This document shows positions 9,203 through 17,316 of a stretch of DNA of 53,489 nt, one piece after another (the stretch's first letter is position 1; each line of letters starts with the position of its first letter). The notes beneath the pieces were generated by a model. That model had not been told where the DNA came from. It did not search any database and saw only the letters and a program-made list of their open reading frames with translations. The position numbers and the translations under genes were made by a program. This stretch comes from Sulfurimonas sp. RIFOXYB12_FULL_35_9 (GTDB lineage: Bacteria; Campylobacterota; Campylobacteria; Campylobacterales; Sulfurimonadaceae): the NCBI GenBank assembly GCA_001829715.1, contig MICC01000121.1:526-54014 (forward strand), read 5' to 3'.

Positions 9203-10531
9203 TTATTTAAAAACTCTTGCAAAAATTTTGTCCACATTTTTAGTATAGTAATCATAATTGAAACATTCACGAATCGCTTCTTCGCTCAAACTTGCTCTTA
9301 ACTCATCATCTGCTAGGAGATGGTTTAGATATAGACTTTCGCCTTTTTCATTTGTTGTAGGTTTGCCTTGTTGTATCTCTTCCCAAACTTTCATCGCATT
9401 TCTTTGAACTATGCGGTAAGCATCTTCACGGCTAACACCCTTGAGCGGAAGTTCCAAAAGAACTCTTTGAGAAAATACAAGTCCACCGGTTAGGTTTAGA
9501 TTTTTCATCATATTCTCAGGATAAACTGTTAGGTTAGCTATAACATTGTTCATGCGGTGTAACATAAAGTCGCTTGTTATAAAACTATCAGGAAGCCAAA
9601 ATCTCTCAGTAGAAGAGTGACTTATATCTCTCTCATGCCATAGTGCGACATTCTCCATGGCAGGTATTGCATAAGCTCTTATCATACGAGCCAGTCCGGT
9701 TATGTTTTCCGTTAGTATCGGATTGCGTTTGTGAGGCATAGCGGACGAGCCTTTTTGCCCTTTAGCAAAATACTCTTCACACTCATAAACTTCGGTTCTC
9801 TGCCAGTGACGGATTTGAACAGCGAATTTTTCTATAGAGCTAGCTAAGAGCGCTAACGCAGTTGCAAGTCTTGCGTATCTGTCTCTTTGTATAACTTGAT
9901 TTGAAGCTGGTGCAGGTTTTAATCCTAGTTCTTTACATGTATACTCTTCAAGTTCAAGTGGAGCGTGAGCGAAATTTCCCATCGCTCCGCTAACTTGCCC
10001 GACACAGATGACATTAAATGTTTGTTCCAAGTTCTCCAAATGTCTAGCCATCTCATCATACCAAACAGCTAACACAAGACCAAATGTTATAGGTTCACCG
10101 TGGATACCGTGGCTTCTTCCCACCATCAAAGTCATCTTATGTTCGTAAGCTCTTTTCTTGATGGACTCCATAACCATCTTCACATCTTTTATGATTAACT
10201 CTAAAGAGCTTTTCATCTGAAGTGCAACAGCAGTGTCAACCGTGTCGGAACTTGTCATGCCATAGTGAAACCATCTGCTCTCTTCCCCGAGTGTTTCAGA
10301 GACGCTTGTCGTGAATGCTATAAGGTCGTGACGAGTGATAGCTTCTATCTCATCTATTCTTTTTATATCAAATCCGGCATTCTCAATTATCTTCTTAGCA
10401 TCATCGTCAGGAATAAGTCCCAGTTTGTTCCAAGCTTTTACAACCGCTTTTTCTACATCGAGCCAAGCTTGATATTTTGCCTGCATCGTCCATTTTGAAC
10501 TCATCTCTTCTCTTGAGTATCTTTCTATCAT
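9203..10531 (-). CDS. purB: Adenylosuccinate lyase
   Basis: Catalyses two fumarate-releasing steps of purine synthesis (SAICAR to AICAR, adenylosuccinate to AMP). It is 442 residues with the fumarase/aspartase superfamily signature GSSAMPHKRNPI and the conserved patches TSSDTVDTAVALQ, GRSHGIHGEP and ERDISHSSTERFWLPD. The start MIERYSREEMSSKW is typical for the family. It is divergent from the pseudouridine synthase gene across an 82-bp promoter region. Confidence 0.97.
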   Translation of the reverse strand: MIERYSREEMSSKWTMQAKYQAWLDVEKAVVKAWNKLGLIPDDDAKKIIENAGFDIKRIDEIEAITRHDLIAFTTSVSETLGEESRWFHYGMTSSDTVDTAVALQMKSSLELIIKDVKMVMESIKKRAYEHKMTLMVGRSHGIHGEPITFGLVLAVWYDEMARHLENLEQTFNVICVGQVSGAMGNFAHAPLELEEYTCKELGLKPAPASNQVIQRDRYARLATALALLASSIEKFAVQIRHWQRTEVYECEEYFAKGQKGSSAMPHKRNPILTENITGLARMIRAYAIPAMENVALWHERDISHSSTERFWLPDSFITSDFMLHRMNNVIANLTVYPENMMKNLNLTGGLVFSQRVLLELPLKGVSREDAYRIVQRNAMKVWEEIQQGKPTTNEKGESLYLNHLLADDELRASLSEEAIRECFNYDYYTKNVDKIFARVFK

Positions 10532-10613
10532 TTATTCAACCTGATTATTGTAAAATTTGTGTAAAGTAAAGTTAATGATTTTACAAAAAATACGCTAATA
10601 GAAGGATTAAATA

Positions 10614-11534
10614 TTGCCATTTGTTACTAAAAAAATGTTTTCACAAGAAAGAGAGAGAGCTTTTCTTTTTTTCAAGCGAGAATTGGGATACTCTCAAAGA
10701 GACATTCAAAGATACATATCAGTTGGGAGAGTTCTTGTAAACGGCGTTCCTATTACAAAACCCTCGGACTATTTGGAGGGCGAGTTTGAGTTTATCTATT
10801 TTGAACCAATTTCAAAAGGTTTGGCACCACATGTAGTAGACGAGAAGTTTGTGGTTTTTGATAAGCCGAGTGGAATGCTTATCCATCCTCAAAACAGACA
10901 TACGGAGTACTCTCTTATAGATGAGCTAAAAGCTCAATTTGGAATGGAAGCAAATATTGCTCATAGAATAGATCAGGAAACAAGCGGATTGGTTTTGTGT
11001 GCAAAAGATAAAAAGAGCGAAGTTGATATAAAGATGATGTTTCAAGAGCGAGATATGAAAAAAAAGTATCTTGCAATGGTACATGGAGAGTTAAAAGATG
11101 AACTTCGCATTGATGCTCCGCTTCTAAGATACGACGATGAAAAAAGTGCACTTGTGAGAATGGTGGTAAAAGTTGATCCAAGCGGTAAAGAGTCTTTAAC
11201 ACATGTAAGACCACTGAAGTATTTTCCTGATTTTAACATGACAATGATAGAGTGTTCTCCACATACCGGAAGACAACATCAGATAAGAGTTCATATGTTT
11301 CATGTGAAACATCCGATAGTCGGTGATCCTGTTTATGGACAGAGTGAAGATAATGTTGTGAAATATTTGGATAGAGAGTTAGACAGAGATGCAAGAGTAA
11401 AACTAAGTGGTGCAAGAAGATTGCTGTTACATGCGAATGAGTTAGAGTTTGAACTTTATGGCAAAAATTACAATGTGAAAAGCAGTGTAAATTTTGAAAA
11501 AGTTTGTTTTGAAAATATGGATATAAACCGATAA
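10614..11534 (+). CDS. RluA-family 23S rRNA pseudouridine synthase, carrying an internal parS-like site
   Basis: Converts specific uridines in rRNA (or tRNA) to pseudouridine. The 306-residue protein has a partial S4-like N-terminal region (SQRDIQRYISVGRVLVNG), a family motif with catalytic D120 in AHRIDQETSGLVL, and the C-terminal GRQHQIRVHM and HPIVGDPVYG motifs. The start is a TTG at 10614, supported by GAAGGA at 10601-10606. At residues 228-233 (MFHVKH), where relatives usually carry AHIGH-type residues, the DNA spells the parS-like 16-mer at 11296-11311. Which family member (RluD, RluC or other) cannot be decided from sequence alone. Confidence 0.9.
   Translation: MPFVTKKMFSQERERAFLFFKRELGYSQRDIQRYISVGRVLVNGVPITKPSDYLEGEFEFIYFEPISKGLAPHVVDEKFVVFDKPSGMLIHPQNRHTEYSLIDELKAQFGMEANIAHRIDQETSGLVLCAKDKKSEVDIKMMFQERDMKKKYLAMVHGELKDELRIDAPLLRYDDEKSALVRMVVKVDPSGKESLTHVRPLKYFPDFNMTMIECSPHTGRQHQIRVHMFHVKHPIVGDPVYGQSEDNVVKYLDRELDRDARVKLSGARRLLLHANELEFELYGKNYNVKSSVNFEKVCFENMDINR
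11296..11311 (-). promoter_or_regulatory. parS-like centromere site inside the pseudouridine synthase gene
   Basis: The plus strand reads TGTTTCATGTGAAACA, the exact reverse complement of the sites at 11535 and 14481. It differs from the general bacterial parS consensus TGTTTCACGTGAAACA by one central base. ParB/Spo0J would bind here to load the partition complex near the origin. The site is in frame within codons for M-F-H-V-K-H. Confidence 0.75.
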
Positions 11535-11550
11535 TGTTTCACATGAAACA
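11535..11550 (+). promoter_or_regulatory. parS-like centromere site just after the pseudouridine synthase stop
   Basis: TGTTTCACATGAAACA starts directly after the stop codon at 11532-11534. It matches the parS consensus at 15 of 16 positions, has inverted 7-bp arms, and is one of three identical copies within 3.2 kb. Confidence 0.8.
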
Positions 11551-11636
11551 TAGATCTATATGTTTTATGTGAATAACAAATAAGAGCTTTTTGTAAATTT
11601 CTTCTTTTTTTCTTATATGAAAATTAAAAATAAGTA

Positions 11637-11770
11637 AAAGCGCCCAAAATAGGCACTTTAAGCTACATGAAAGCTTATCAATTCAGGTTGTTTTTATCTA
11701 AATTTATTCTTAAAAAAAGAATTATTTTTTATATTTGTAGTCGGAAATTTAAAGTGCTATTCACATATTA
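11637..11770 (-). ncRNA. Candidate small RNA with its own terminator
   Basis: On the minus strand a terminator-like hairpin, AAAGTGCC-loop-GGGCGCTTT (11637-11659), is followed by a T-rich run. The stem needs a G-U pair that exists only in the minus-strand transcript. Its left arm can instead pair with GCACTTTAA 87 nt upstream (plus-strand TTAAAGTGC at 11749-11757), giving a 9-bp closing stem. A weak -10-like TAATAT lies upstream. No minus-strand gene follows, so this would be a free small RNA. No known RNA family recognised. Confidence 0.3.
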
Positions 11771-11901
11771 AAACAATGTGTGAATACTACACATATTAAG
11801 GAAAAATAGGTATATTTTTTTATAGTAATATTTTTTTAAGAGAGTGAATATTTTTTTTGAATTATTTTTATATAAGAAAAGTAGGGTATTATTACATTTA
11901 T

Positions 11902-11930
11902 AAACGACCTCCCTGGTGTGTTGGTCGTTT
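11902..11930. terminator. Hairpin downstream of the rlmN/small-peptide operon
   Basis: Perfect 8-bp arms AAACGACC (11902-11909) and GGTCGTTT (11923-11930) with a 13-nt loop, 7 bp beyond the stop of the minus-strand 35-residue ORF. The better T-run is on the plus-strand side, so it may stop transcription in both directions. Confidence 0.6.
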
Positions 11931-11936
11931 TACTTT

Positions 11937-12044
11937 TTAGTCTTTGTTTTTATCACTCTTCGTTGCAGCTTTTAAAAATCCGATTAAACCAACTGCAAAT
12001 ACTACCACTAAAAAAACTATTTGAAATATCTCTACATAGCTCAT
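11937..12044 (-). CDS. 35-residue single-pass membrane peptide coupled to rlmN
   Basis: The ATG at 12044 overlaps the rlmN stop codon as ATGA. The product (MSYVEIFQIVFLVVVFAVGL then IGFLKAATKSDKNKD) has one hydrophobic segment at about residues 5-25 and a short lysine-rich tail, so it should sit in the inner membrane with a positively charged cytoplasmic end. A terminator hairpin follows directly, making it the last gene of the hisF-rlmN run. I recognise no family. Its coupled position and coherent membrane-peptide composition argue that it is real. Confidence 0.6.
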   Translation of the reverse strand: MSYVEIFQIVFLVVVFAVGLIGFLKAATKSDKNKD

Positions 12045-13111
12045 TTTAATTCACTTTCTGTTTTTTCTTTTAGTTGTCCGCATGCTGCACTAATATCTAT
12101 ACCTTTAGAATCGCGTATAGTACATAAAAGCCCGTGATTTATCAGATACTCTTGGAAAGCTATCATATCTGCTTTTTTTGGTCGCTCATACACAGTTTCC
12201 GGATATGGGTTAAAGTAAATCAGATTTACTTTCGCTTTGATGCCGGAGAGCAGTTTTACAAGTTTTTTTGCAGAAGCTATATCATCATTTTTGTTTTTGA
12301 TTACCAAATACTCAAACATAACTCTCTTTCTTGTGTCTATAGGAAAGCGTTTAACTGCTTCTATGATAGATGCTATGTTGTGAGCTTTATTCATAGGGAT
12401 AAGTTCCGTTCTTAGTTCATCATCAACTGCATGAAGCGAAATTGCTATATGAACGCCTAAATCCATCTCTCCAAGCCTATCTATCTTGTTACTCAAGCCG
12501 CTTGTAGAAACAGTCTGTCTTTTGCCGGATATGCATAAGCCCTCTTCTTCTTTGAAAATCTCTATAGCTTTTGCCAAGTTCGCAAGATTATCCAATGGCT
12601 CGCCCATTCCCATGTAGACAATATTTATCATTCTGTTGTGTTTGTGCTCATTATCTTTCTTGAGACTTACTACCTGACCTACTATCTCTCCTGCTGTCAA
12701 ATCTCTTGTAAATCCGCCTTTTGCAGTTAAACAGAATGCACACCCAACTTTGCACCCGACTTGAGTTGATACGCAGATAGTATATTTTGCCTCTTGTGTG
12801 ACATTTCCATTTTCGTCTGTAATCTCTTCTTTCATTTTTAGCCAAACAGCTTCTATGGTTTTACCGTCTTGAAGTTCAAAAAGATATTTAATCGTGCCGT
12901 CGCTTGAGAGCTCTTTTTTTATAATTTTAAGAGGATTGAGTGCAAATTTTTCTGCAAGCTCATCTTTGAGAGATTTTGGAATATTTTTCATCTCATCAAA
13001 GCTTTGTGCATAGTTATGATAGAGCCAGCCGTAAATCTGTTTTGCTCTAAAAGATGGCTTTATCTCTTGTTGCAACTCTCCCAGTGTAAAATCAAGTAGT
13101 GATTGTTTCAT
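12041..13111 (-). CDS. rlmN: Dual-specificity RNA methyltransferase RlmN
   Basis: A radical-SAM enzyme that methylates C2 of A2503 in 23S rRNA and A37 in some tRNAs. The 356-residue protein has the radical-SAM cluster motif in GCKVGCAFCLTAKGG, the GMGEPLDN motif, the conserved QTVSTSGL, and a C-terminal ISAACGQL with the second catalytic cysteine. The N-terminal helical domain (FRAKQIYGWLYHNYAQSFDEM) is complete. Its ATG overlaps the stop of the preceding nucleoside phosphorylase-like gene by 4 bp, and its own stop overlaps the small-peptide start. Confidence 0.96.
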   Translation of the reverse strand: MKQSLLDFTLGELQQEIKPSFRAKQIYGWLYHNYAQSFDEMKNIPKSLKDELAEKFALNPLKIIKKELSSDGTIKYLFELQDGKTIEAVWLKMKEEITDENGNVTQEAKYTICVSTQVGCKVGCAFCLTAKGGFTRDLTAGEIVGQVVSLKKDNEHKHNRMINIVYMGMGEPLDNLANLAKAIEIFKEEEGLCISGKRQTVSTSGLSNKIDRLGEMDLGVHIAISLHAVDDELRTELIPMNKAHNIASIIEAVKRFPIDTRKRVMFEYLVIKNKNDDIASAKKLVKLLSGIKAKVNLIYFNPYPETVYERPKKADMIAFQEYLINHGLLCTIRDSKGIDISAACGQLKEKTESELK

Positions 13112-13650
13112 TTTTTTGTTAGTTCCTTGATTCTTTTTTTTACATGGAGAGCTAAAACTCTTTTTGCTTCATCGTGATTTTTTAAAAAATCTTCATGTGC
13201 ATTTTTGTTAGTATAGTTTGTTATGCAAAAAACACCGCCGGCTGGGATGTCAAACTCTTGAGCTATTTTTAAAACAGCAAAAAATTCCATATTTTCTATG
13301 CCGATGCCCAACTTCAAAAACTTTTTTGTTAGTTCTTCGTTAGTGGAAATATAGTTTGATGAGTTGACAATAACATCTTTTTTGTTAGTCATGTTAGTAG
13401 AAATAACATTATCAAGCGGCGTGTACGCATCGTTATTTAAAAGAGCAAGTTCCACATTAGATGCCGTTTTTGACTCTACAATATCAAAAATCTTATGTTC
13501 TCCATAGCTTCCTGCACTTCCTATAAATAATAAAAATTCAGGTTTATCAAAAAGACAAAGTCTAGTTAGATTCATAGCAGACTCAATAAGCCCTACTCCG
13601 ATGGGAGTCGCAAATTCAAAAATTTCGTTGTTTCCAGCACATAGTATCAT
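13108..13650 (-). CDS. Nucleoside phosphorylase/hydrolase-like protein (PNP-UDP family, short)
   Basis: A 180-residue protein of the purine-nucleoside phosphorylase/MTAN fold. The fold is suggested by [17 protein letters not shown] and [12 protein letters not shown] near the N-terminus and by [31 protein letters not shown], which matches the ribose-binding ME and substrate-recognition region. It is shorter than typical MTAN (about 230 residues). In Campylobacterota such enzymes act in adenine salvage and in the futalosine route to menaquinone, so either role is possible; the sequence does not decide. It overlaps both hisF and rlmN by 4 bp, so the three are one operon. Confidence 0.75.
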   Translation of the reverse strand: MILCAGNNEIFEFATPIGVGLIESAMNLTRLCLFDKPEFLLFIGSAGSYGEHKIFDIVESKTASNVELALLNNDAYTPLDNVISTNMTNKKDVIVNSSNYISTNEELTKKFLKLGIGIENMEFFAVLKIAQEFDIPAGGVFCITNYTNKNAHEDFLKNHDEAKRVLALHVKKRIKELTKK

Positions 13651-14405
13651 AAGCGAACCGGTATATTGTTTGCATGAAGATAGCGTTTTAGATCCATAAT
13701 ATCTATCTCTTTATAGTGAAATATACTTGCAGCAAGTGCAGCATCAGCACCATGTTCAAATGCCTCTTTTATGTGTTCCATCGTTCCTGCTCCGCCGCTT
13801 GCAATAACTGGAACATTAACGGCGCGAGAAATTTGTTCAGTGATATTTAACTCAAATCCGGCTTTTGTTCCATCTGCATCCATGGAAGTTAAAAGTATCT
13901 CTCCGCTTCCACGGTCTACTACCTCTTTTGCCCACTCTACGGCATCAAGCCCTGTATCAACGCGTCCTCCGTTTAAATAGACATGATATCTATCGCCAGT
14001 TTTTTTAACGTCAATTGCCGTCACGATACATTGAGAACCAAATCTTTTGGCACTTTCATTTATAAGTTGGGGTCTTTTAATGGCTGCAGAATTTACGCTT
14101 ACCTTATCGCAACCGACATTTAAAAGCTTGTAAATATCCTCAAGTTTTCTAATGCCGCCGCCTACAGTTAGAGGTATAAAAACTTCACGTGCGACTTGTG
14201 CGACAATGTCGACGATAGTATCTCGATTGTCGCTTGATGCCGTAATATCCAAAAAAGTAATTTCGTCAGCACCCTCTTCATTGTATCTTTTTGCAACTTC
14301 TACAGGATCACCAGCATCTTTTAGTCCGAGAAAATTAACACCTTTAACAACGCGTCCATCTTTGACATCAAGACACGGGATAATTCTTTTTGCAAAATAG
14401 TTCAA
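13647..14405 (-). CDS. hisF: Imidazole glycerol phosphate synthase, cyclase subunit
   Basis: The cyclase half of the HisFH enzyme, making imidazole glycerol phosphate and AICAR in histidine synthesis. The 252-residue (beta/alpha)8 barrel has catalytic D11 in [15 protein letters not shown] and D131 in [10 protein letters not shown], plus phosphate-binding loops GGGIRKLED and [12 protein letters not shown]. It heads the hisF, phosphorylase-like, rlmN, small-peptide run. HisH is not next to it. Confidence 0.97.
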   Translation of the reverse strand: MNYFAKRIIPCLDVKDGRVVKGVNFLGLKDAGDPVEVAKRYNEEGADEITFLDITASSDNRDTIVDIVAQVAREVFIPLTVGGGIRKLEDIYKLLNVGCDKVSVNSAAIKRPQLINESAKRFGSQCIVTAIDVKKTGDRYHVYLNGGRVDTGLDAVEWAKEVVDRGSGEILLTSMDADGTKAGFELNITEQISRAVNVPVIASGGAGTMEHIKEAFEHGADAALAASIFHYKEIDIMDLKRYLHANNIPVRL

Positions 14406-14480
14406 AACAGTACCTTATATAATATAGTGAAATTATACACTTTGTCGCTTATATTTAGTTTTTTCAAAACTATGTAAAAA

Positions 14481-14496
14481 TGTTTCACATGAAACA
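14481..14496 (+). promoter_or_regulatory. parS-like centromere site between hisF and ksgA
   Basis: TGTTTCACATGAAACA lies in the 184-bp divergent intergenic region. It is identical to the site at 11535 and is the third copy in the group, about 13 kb from dnaA. Confidence 0.8.
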
Positions 14497-14589
14497 TTTT
14501 GTATTAAATTGCTACATTTGTGACATGAAAATTACTTTTTTTATAAATATTAACTAAGTATAAGTAAAATTATAATAGAATGCTTTCCA

Positions 14590-15390
14590 ATGGAAAAAAT
14601 TGTAGCAAAAAAGAAATTCGGACAAAATTTTTTAAAAGATGAAACTGTTTTACAAAAAATCGTCGAAGCGATGCCCAACAACGATAATAAAATCGTAGAG
14701 ATTGGGCCTGGCTTAGGTGATTTAACTAAATATTTAGTAGACGTCAAAAGTGTAGAAGCTTTTGAGGTCGATACCGATTTGTGTAAACTGTTACAAAATA
14801 AGTTTGAAAAAGAGATCGCAACCAAACAGCTTCATATAAATTGTGGAGACGTTCTTAATGTTTGGAAGAGTGAACTTATAGAAGAGTCGTATGATTTGGT
14901 GGCAAATTTGCCATACTATATAGCGACTAACATAATTCTAAAAGCCCTCGCAGATCCAAAATGCAAAAATATACTTGTAATGGTACAGCTTGAAGTTGCA
15001 GAGAAATTTTGTGCTAATGAAGGTGATAAAGTATTTGGCTCTTTGAGTATCATAACTCAAAGTGTGGGAGAAGCACACATAGTTGTGAAAGTTCCGCCAA
15101 CAGCTTTTGAGCCGCAGCCGAAGATAGATTCTGCAGTTTTTTTGATACAAAAAAAGAGTGATAGATGTGATAAAGATTTTGAGGATATGCTAAGAGTTGC
15201 ATTTACGCAGCCTAGAAAAACTCTGATGAAAAATCTATCGGCAATGTATGAAAAAAATCTTCTTCAAGAAGCTTTTAATAAGCTGGGCTTAACACAAACG
15301 GTTCGTCCTCATCAAGTTTCTACATTAGACTATCACCAACTCTATAAACTAACAAGGAGTTTGGATGGAACAAGAGAATCAGGAAATTAA
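14590..15390 (+). CDS. rsmA: 16S rRNA (adenine1518/1519-N6)-dimethyltransferase
   Basis: KsgA/RsmA dimethylates two adenines in the 3' hairpin of 16S rRNA during small-subunit assembly. The 266-residue protein has the signature KKFGQNFLKDETVLQKIVEA, the SAM-binding VEIGPGLGDLTKYL, the catalytic NLPYYIAT, and the C-terminal FTQPRKTLMKNL. It overlaps rnj by 26 bp, suggesting joint expression of ribosome maturation and RNA processing genes. Confidence 0.97.
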   Translation: MEKIVAKKKFGQNFLKDETVLQKIVEAMPNNDNKIVEIGPGLGDLTKYLVDVKSVEAFEVDTDLCKLLQNKFEKEIATKQLHINCGDVLNVWKSELIEESYDLVANLPYYIATNIILKALADPKCKNILVMVQLEVAEKFCANEGDKVFGSLSIITQSVGEAHIVVKVPPTAFEPQPKIDSAVFLIQKKSDRCDKDFEDMLRVAFTQPRKTLMKNLSAMYEKNLLQEAFNKLGLTQTVRPHQVSTLDYHQLYKLTRSLDGTRESGN

Positions 15391-17284
15391 CGAAAGTACT
15401 TCTCAAGAAAATCGTAAACAGCACTATAAAAACCCAAATCAAAATAGCAACAGCAATAAGTCGCCAAATACGCAAAGTGGCAATAGAAGCAAGAATGTAT
15501 CAAAAAGTAGCGGTAGTCGTCGTCGACAAAGCACACCTATTGATGAAAAGCTAAAAGCATTCGTAGAGATTAACCAAGAAGCTCATAAGCAGAGACTTAA
15601 TCCGCATTATAAATTAGATTTAAATTCAAAAGAGAAAATTCGCATTACTCCACTTGGCGGGCTTAGTGAAATCGGTGGAAATATCACGGTATTTGAAACT
15701 CAAAATGAAGCGATATTGGTCGATGTCGGGATGAGCTTTCCTGATGAGGACATGCATGGTGTTGATATTTTAATACCTGATTTTTCATATTTGCGAGAGA
15801 TAAAAGATAAAATCAAAGCGGTAATTATTACGCACGCTCACGAAGATCATATCGGTGCAATGCCGTATCTTTATAAAGAGATGCAGTTCCCTATATATGG
15901 CTCACCGCTTCCGCTGGCTATGATTGGAAATAAATTTGACGAGCATCATTTAAAAGATTGCAGACAACATTTCAATCCTGTAGAAAAAAGAAAAATATAT
16001 AAAATCGGTGAAGATTTTGAGATAGAGTGGATGCACATGACTCACTCAATTATAGATTCATCATCGTTGGCAATTACTACGGCAGCAGGGACAATTATTC
16101 ATACGGGTGACTTTAAAATTGATCACACTCCGGTTGATGGTTATACGGCTGATTTGCATAGACTTGCTCATTATGGGGACAAAGGCGTTCTTTGTCTACT
16201 GAGTGACTCTACAAACTCATACAATACAGCTCCTACTCCATCTGAGTTAAGTGTTGCACCGGCAATGGATAGAGTGTTCGCAAAGGCTGAGGGTAGAGTT
16301 ATTTTGTCAACTTTTAGCTCAAATATTCACCGTGTTTTTCAAGCGATTCAATATGGCGTAAAGTATGGCCGTAAAGTATGTGTAATCGGTCGTTCAATGG
16401 AGAGAAATATAGAAGTGGCTATGCAGTATGACTACATAAAACTTCCAAAAAGCATATTTGTAGAACCTGAGCAGATTGCTTCTATGAACGATAAAGATAT
16501 TTTGATTGTAACAACCGGTTCACAAGGTGAAACAAGTTCTGCGTTATTTAGAATGTCAATCGGAGAGCATAGACATGTGAAGATTAAACCAAATGATTTA
16601 ATCGTTCTCTCATCTCGTGCAATTCCCGGAAATGAGGGATCTATCTCTGCCATGCTAAATCATTTGCAAAGAGCAGGTGCGAGAATCTCATCAGATAAAG
16701 ATATTCACGTTTCGGGTCACGCTTCCATAGAGGAGCAAAAACTTATGCTGCGTCTTGTTAATCCTAAATTCTTTTTGCCGATTCACGGTGAGTATAACCA
16801 TGTTATGAGACATAAAGAGACTGCCATGATGTGTGGCGTTCCTGAGAGAAATATTTATGTTTTAAATGATGGCGATACGGTAGAGATTGCTCCTAAATAT
16901 ATGAGAAAAGTAAAAACTGTTCGAACGGGCAAAGTGTACATTGATAACCAAAATAACCATAAAATAGATGATGACATCGTAATCGATCGTCAAAAACTTG
17001 CTTCTGATGGAATCGTTGTTATCGTTGCTCAAATCGACGGGCAACACTCTACGATGCTCTCTAAACCAAATGTTACATCATTTGGTTTGGTTGCCGACAA
17101 GCAAGATAAACATTTTGCTAAAGAGATGGAAGATGTTTTAGAGCACTTCCTTGCAAACATAAAAGAGGGATTGATAGAAAATCCAAGAGCGTTGGAAAAT
17201 GATCTTCGTCAAGTTGTTAGAAAACATATCTATAGAAAAATGAAAAGATATCCGCTTATCGTTCCTCATATTTTTGTAATGTAA
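15365..17284 (+). CDS. rnj: Ribonuclease J
   Basis: A metallo-beta-lactamase/beta-CASP ribonuclease with endo- and 5'-exonuclease activity in RNA maturation and decay. The 639-residue protein starts with a low-complexity N/S/Q-rich region of about 60 residues. It then has the metal motif ITHAHEDHIGAMP, further ligands in HTGDFKIDHTP, the beta-CASP part including SGHASIEEQKLMLRLVNPKFFLPIHGEYNH, and a C-terminal domain ending VRKHIYRKMKRYPLIVPHIFVM. The polar N-terminal extension resembles the one in Helicobacter RNase J. It begins within rsmA and ends at a strong hairpin. Confidence 0.95.
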   Translation: MEQENQEINESTSQENRKQHYKNPNQNSNSNKSPNTQSGNRSKNVSKSSGSRRRQSTPIDEKLKAFVEINQEAHKQRLNPHYKLDLNSKEKIRITPLGGLSEIGGNITVFETQNEAILVDVGMSFPDEDMHGVDILIPDFSYLREIKDKIKAVIITHAHEDHIGAMPYLYKEMQFPIYGSPLPLAMIGNKFDEHHLKDCRQHFNPVEKRKIYKIGEDFEIEWMHMTHSIIDSSSLAITTAAGTIIHTGDFKIDHTPVDGYTADLHRLAHYGDKGVLCLLSDSTNSYNTAPTPSELSVAPAMDRVFAKAEGRVILSTFSSNIHRVFQAIQYGVKYGRKVCVIGRSMERNIEVAMQYDYIKLPKSIFVEPEQIASMNDKDILIVTTGSQGETSSALFRMSIGEHRHVKIKPNDLIVLSSRAIPGNEGSISAMLNHLQRAGARISSDKDIHVSGHASIEEQKLMLRLVNPKFFLPIHGEYNHVMRHKETAMMCGVPERNIYVLNDGDTVEIAPKYMRKVKTVRTGKVYIDNQNNHKIDDDIVIDRQKLASDGIVVIVAQIDGQHSTMLSKPNVTSFGLVADKQDKHFAKEMEDVLEHFLANIKEGLIENPRALENDLRQVVRKHIYRKMKRYPLIVPHIFVM

Positions 17285-17288
17285 TCTT

Positions 17289-17316
17289 TTGACATGTAGA
17301 GATTTCTACATGTCAA
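17289..17316. terminator. Bidirectional terminator between rnj and the phosphoethanolamine transferase
   Basis: A perfect 12-bp inverted repeat, TTGACATGTAGA (17289-17300) and TCTACATGTCAA (17305-17316), with a 4-nt loop. The right arm includes the last codons and the stop of the minus-strand gene, so one element serves both convergent genes. Confidence 0.75.

Larger units (their letters stand above)
11535..11936. other. Gene-free AT-rich region with parS-like site, DnaA-box-like sequences and hairpins
   Basis: About 400 bp without a credible ORF. It holds the parS-like site at its left edge, a perfect TTATTCACA-type box on the minus strand (TGTGAATAA, 11568-11576), CTATTCACA (11757-11765), TGTGAATAC (11779-11787) and a weaker AGTGAATAT near 11843. 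Long T/A runs around 11810-11880 resemble an unwinding element. Two hairpins are described separately. Function as a DnaA-titrating or origin-associated region is inference; the boxes could also be chance in such AT-rich DNA. Confidence 0.5.

Noticed and set aside
11895..11925. Minus-strand AGGGAGGT followed by ATG TAA, a start-stop mini-ORF
   Set aside because: No gene lies downstream on that strand and the sequence is explained by the hairpin loop; probably coincidence.
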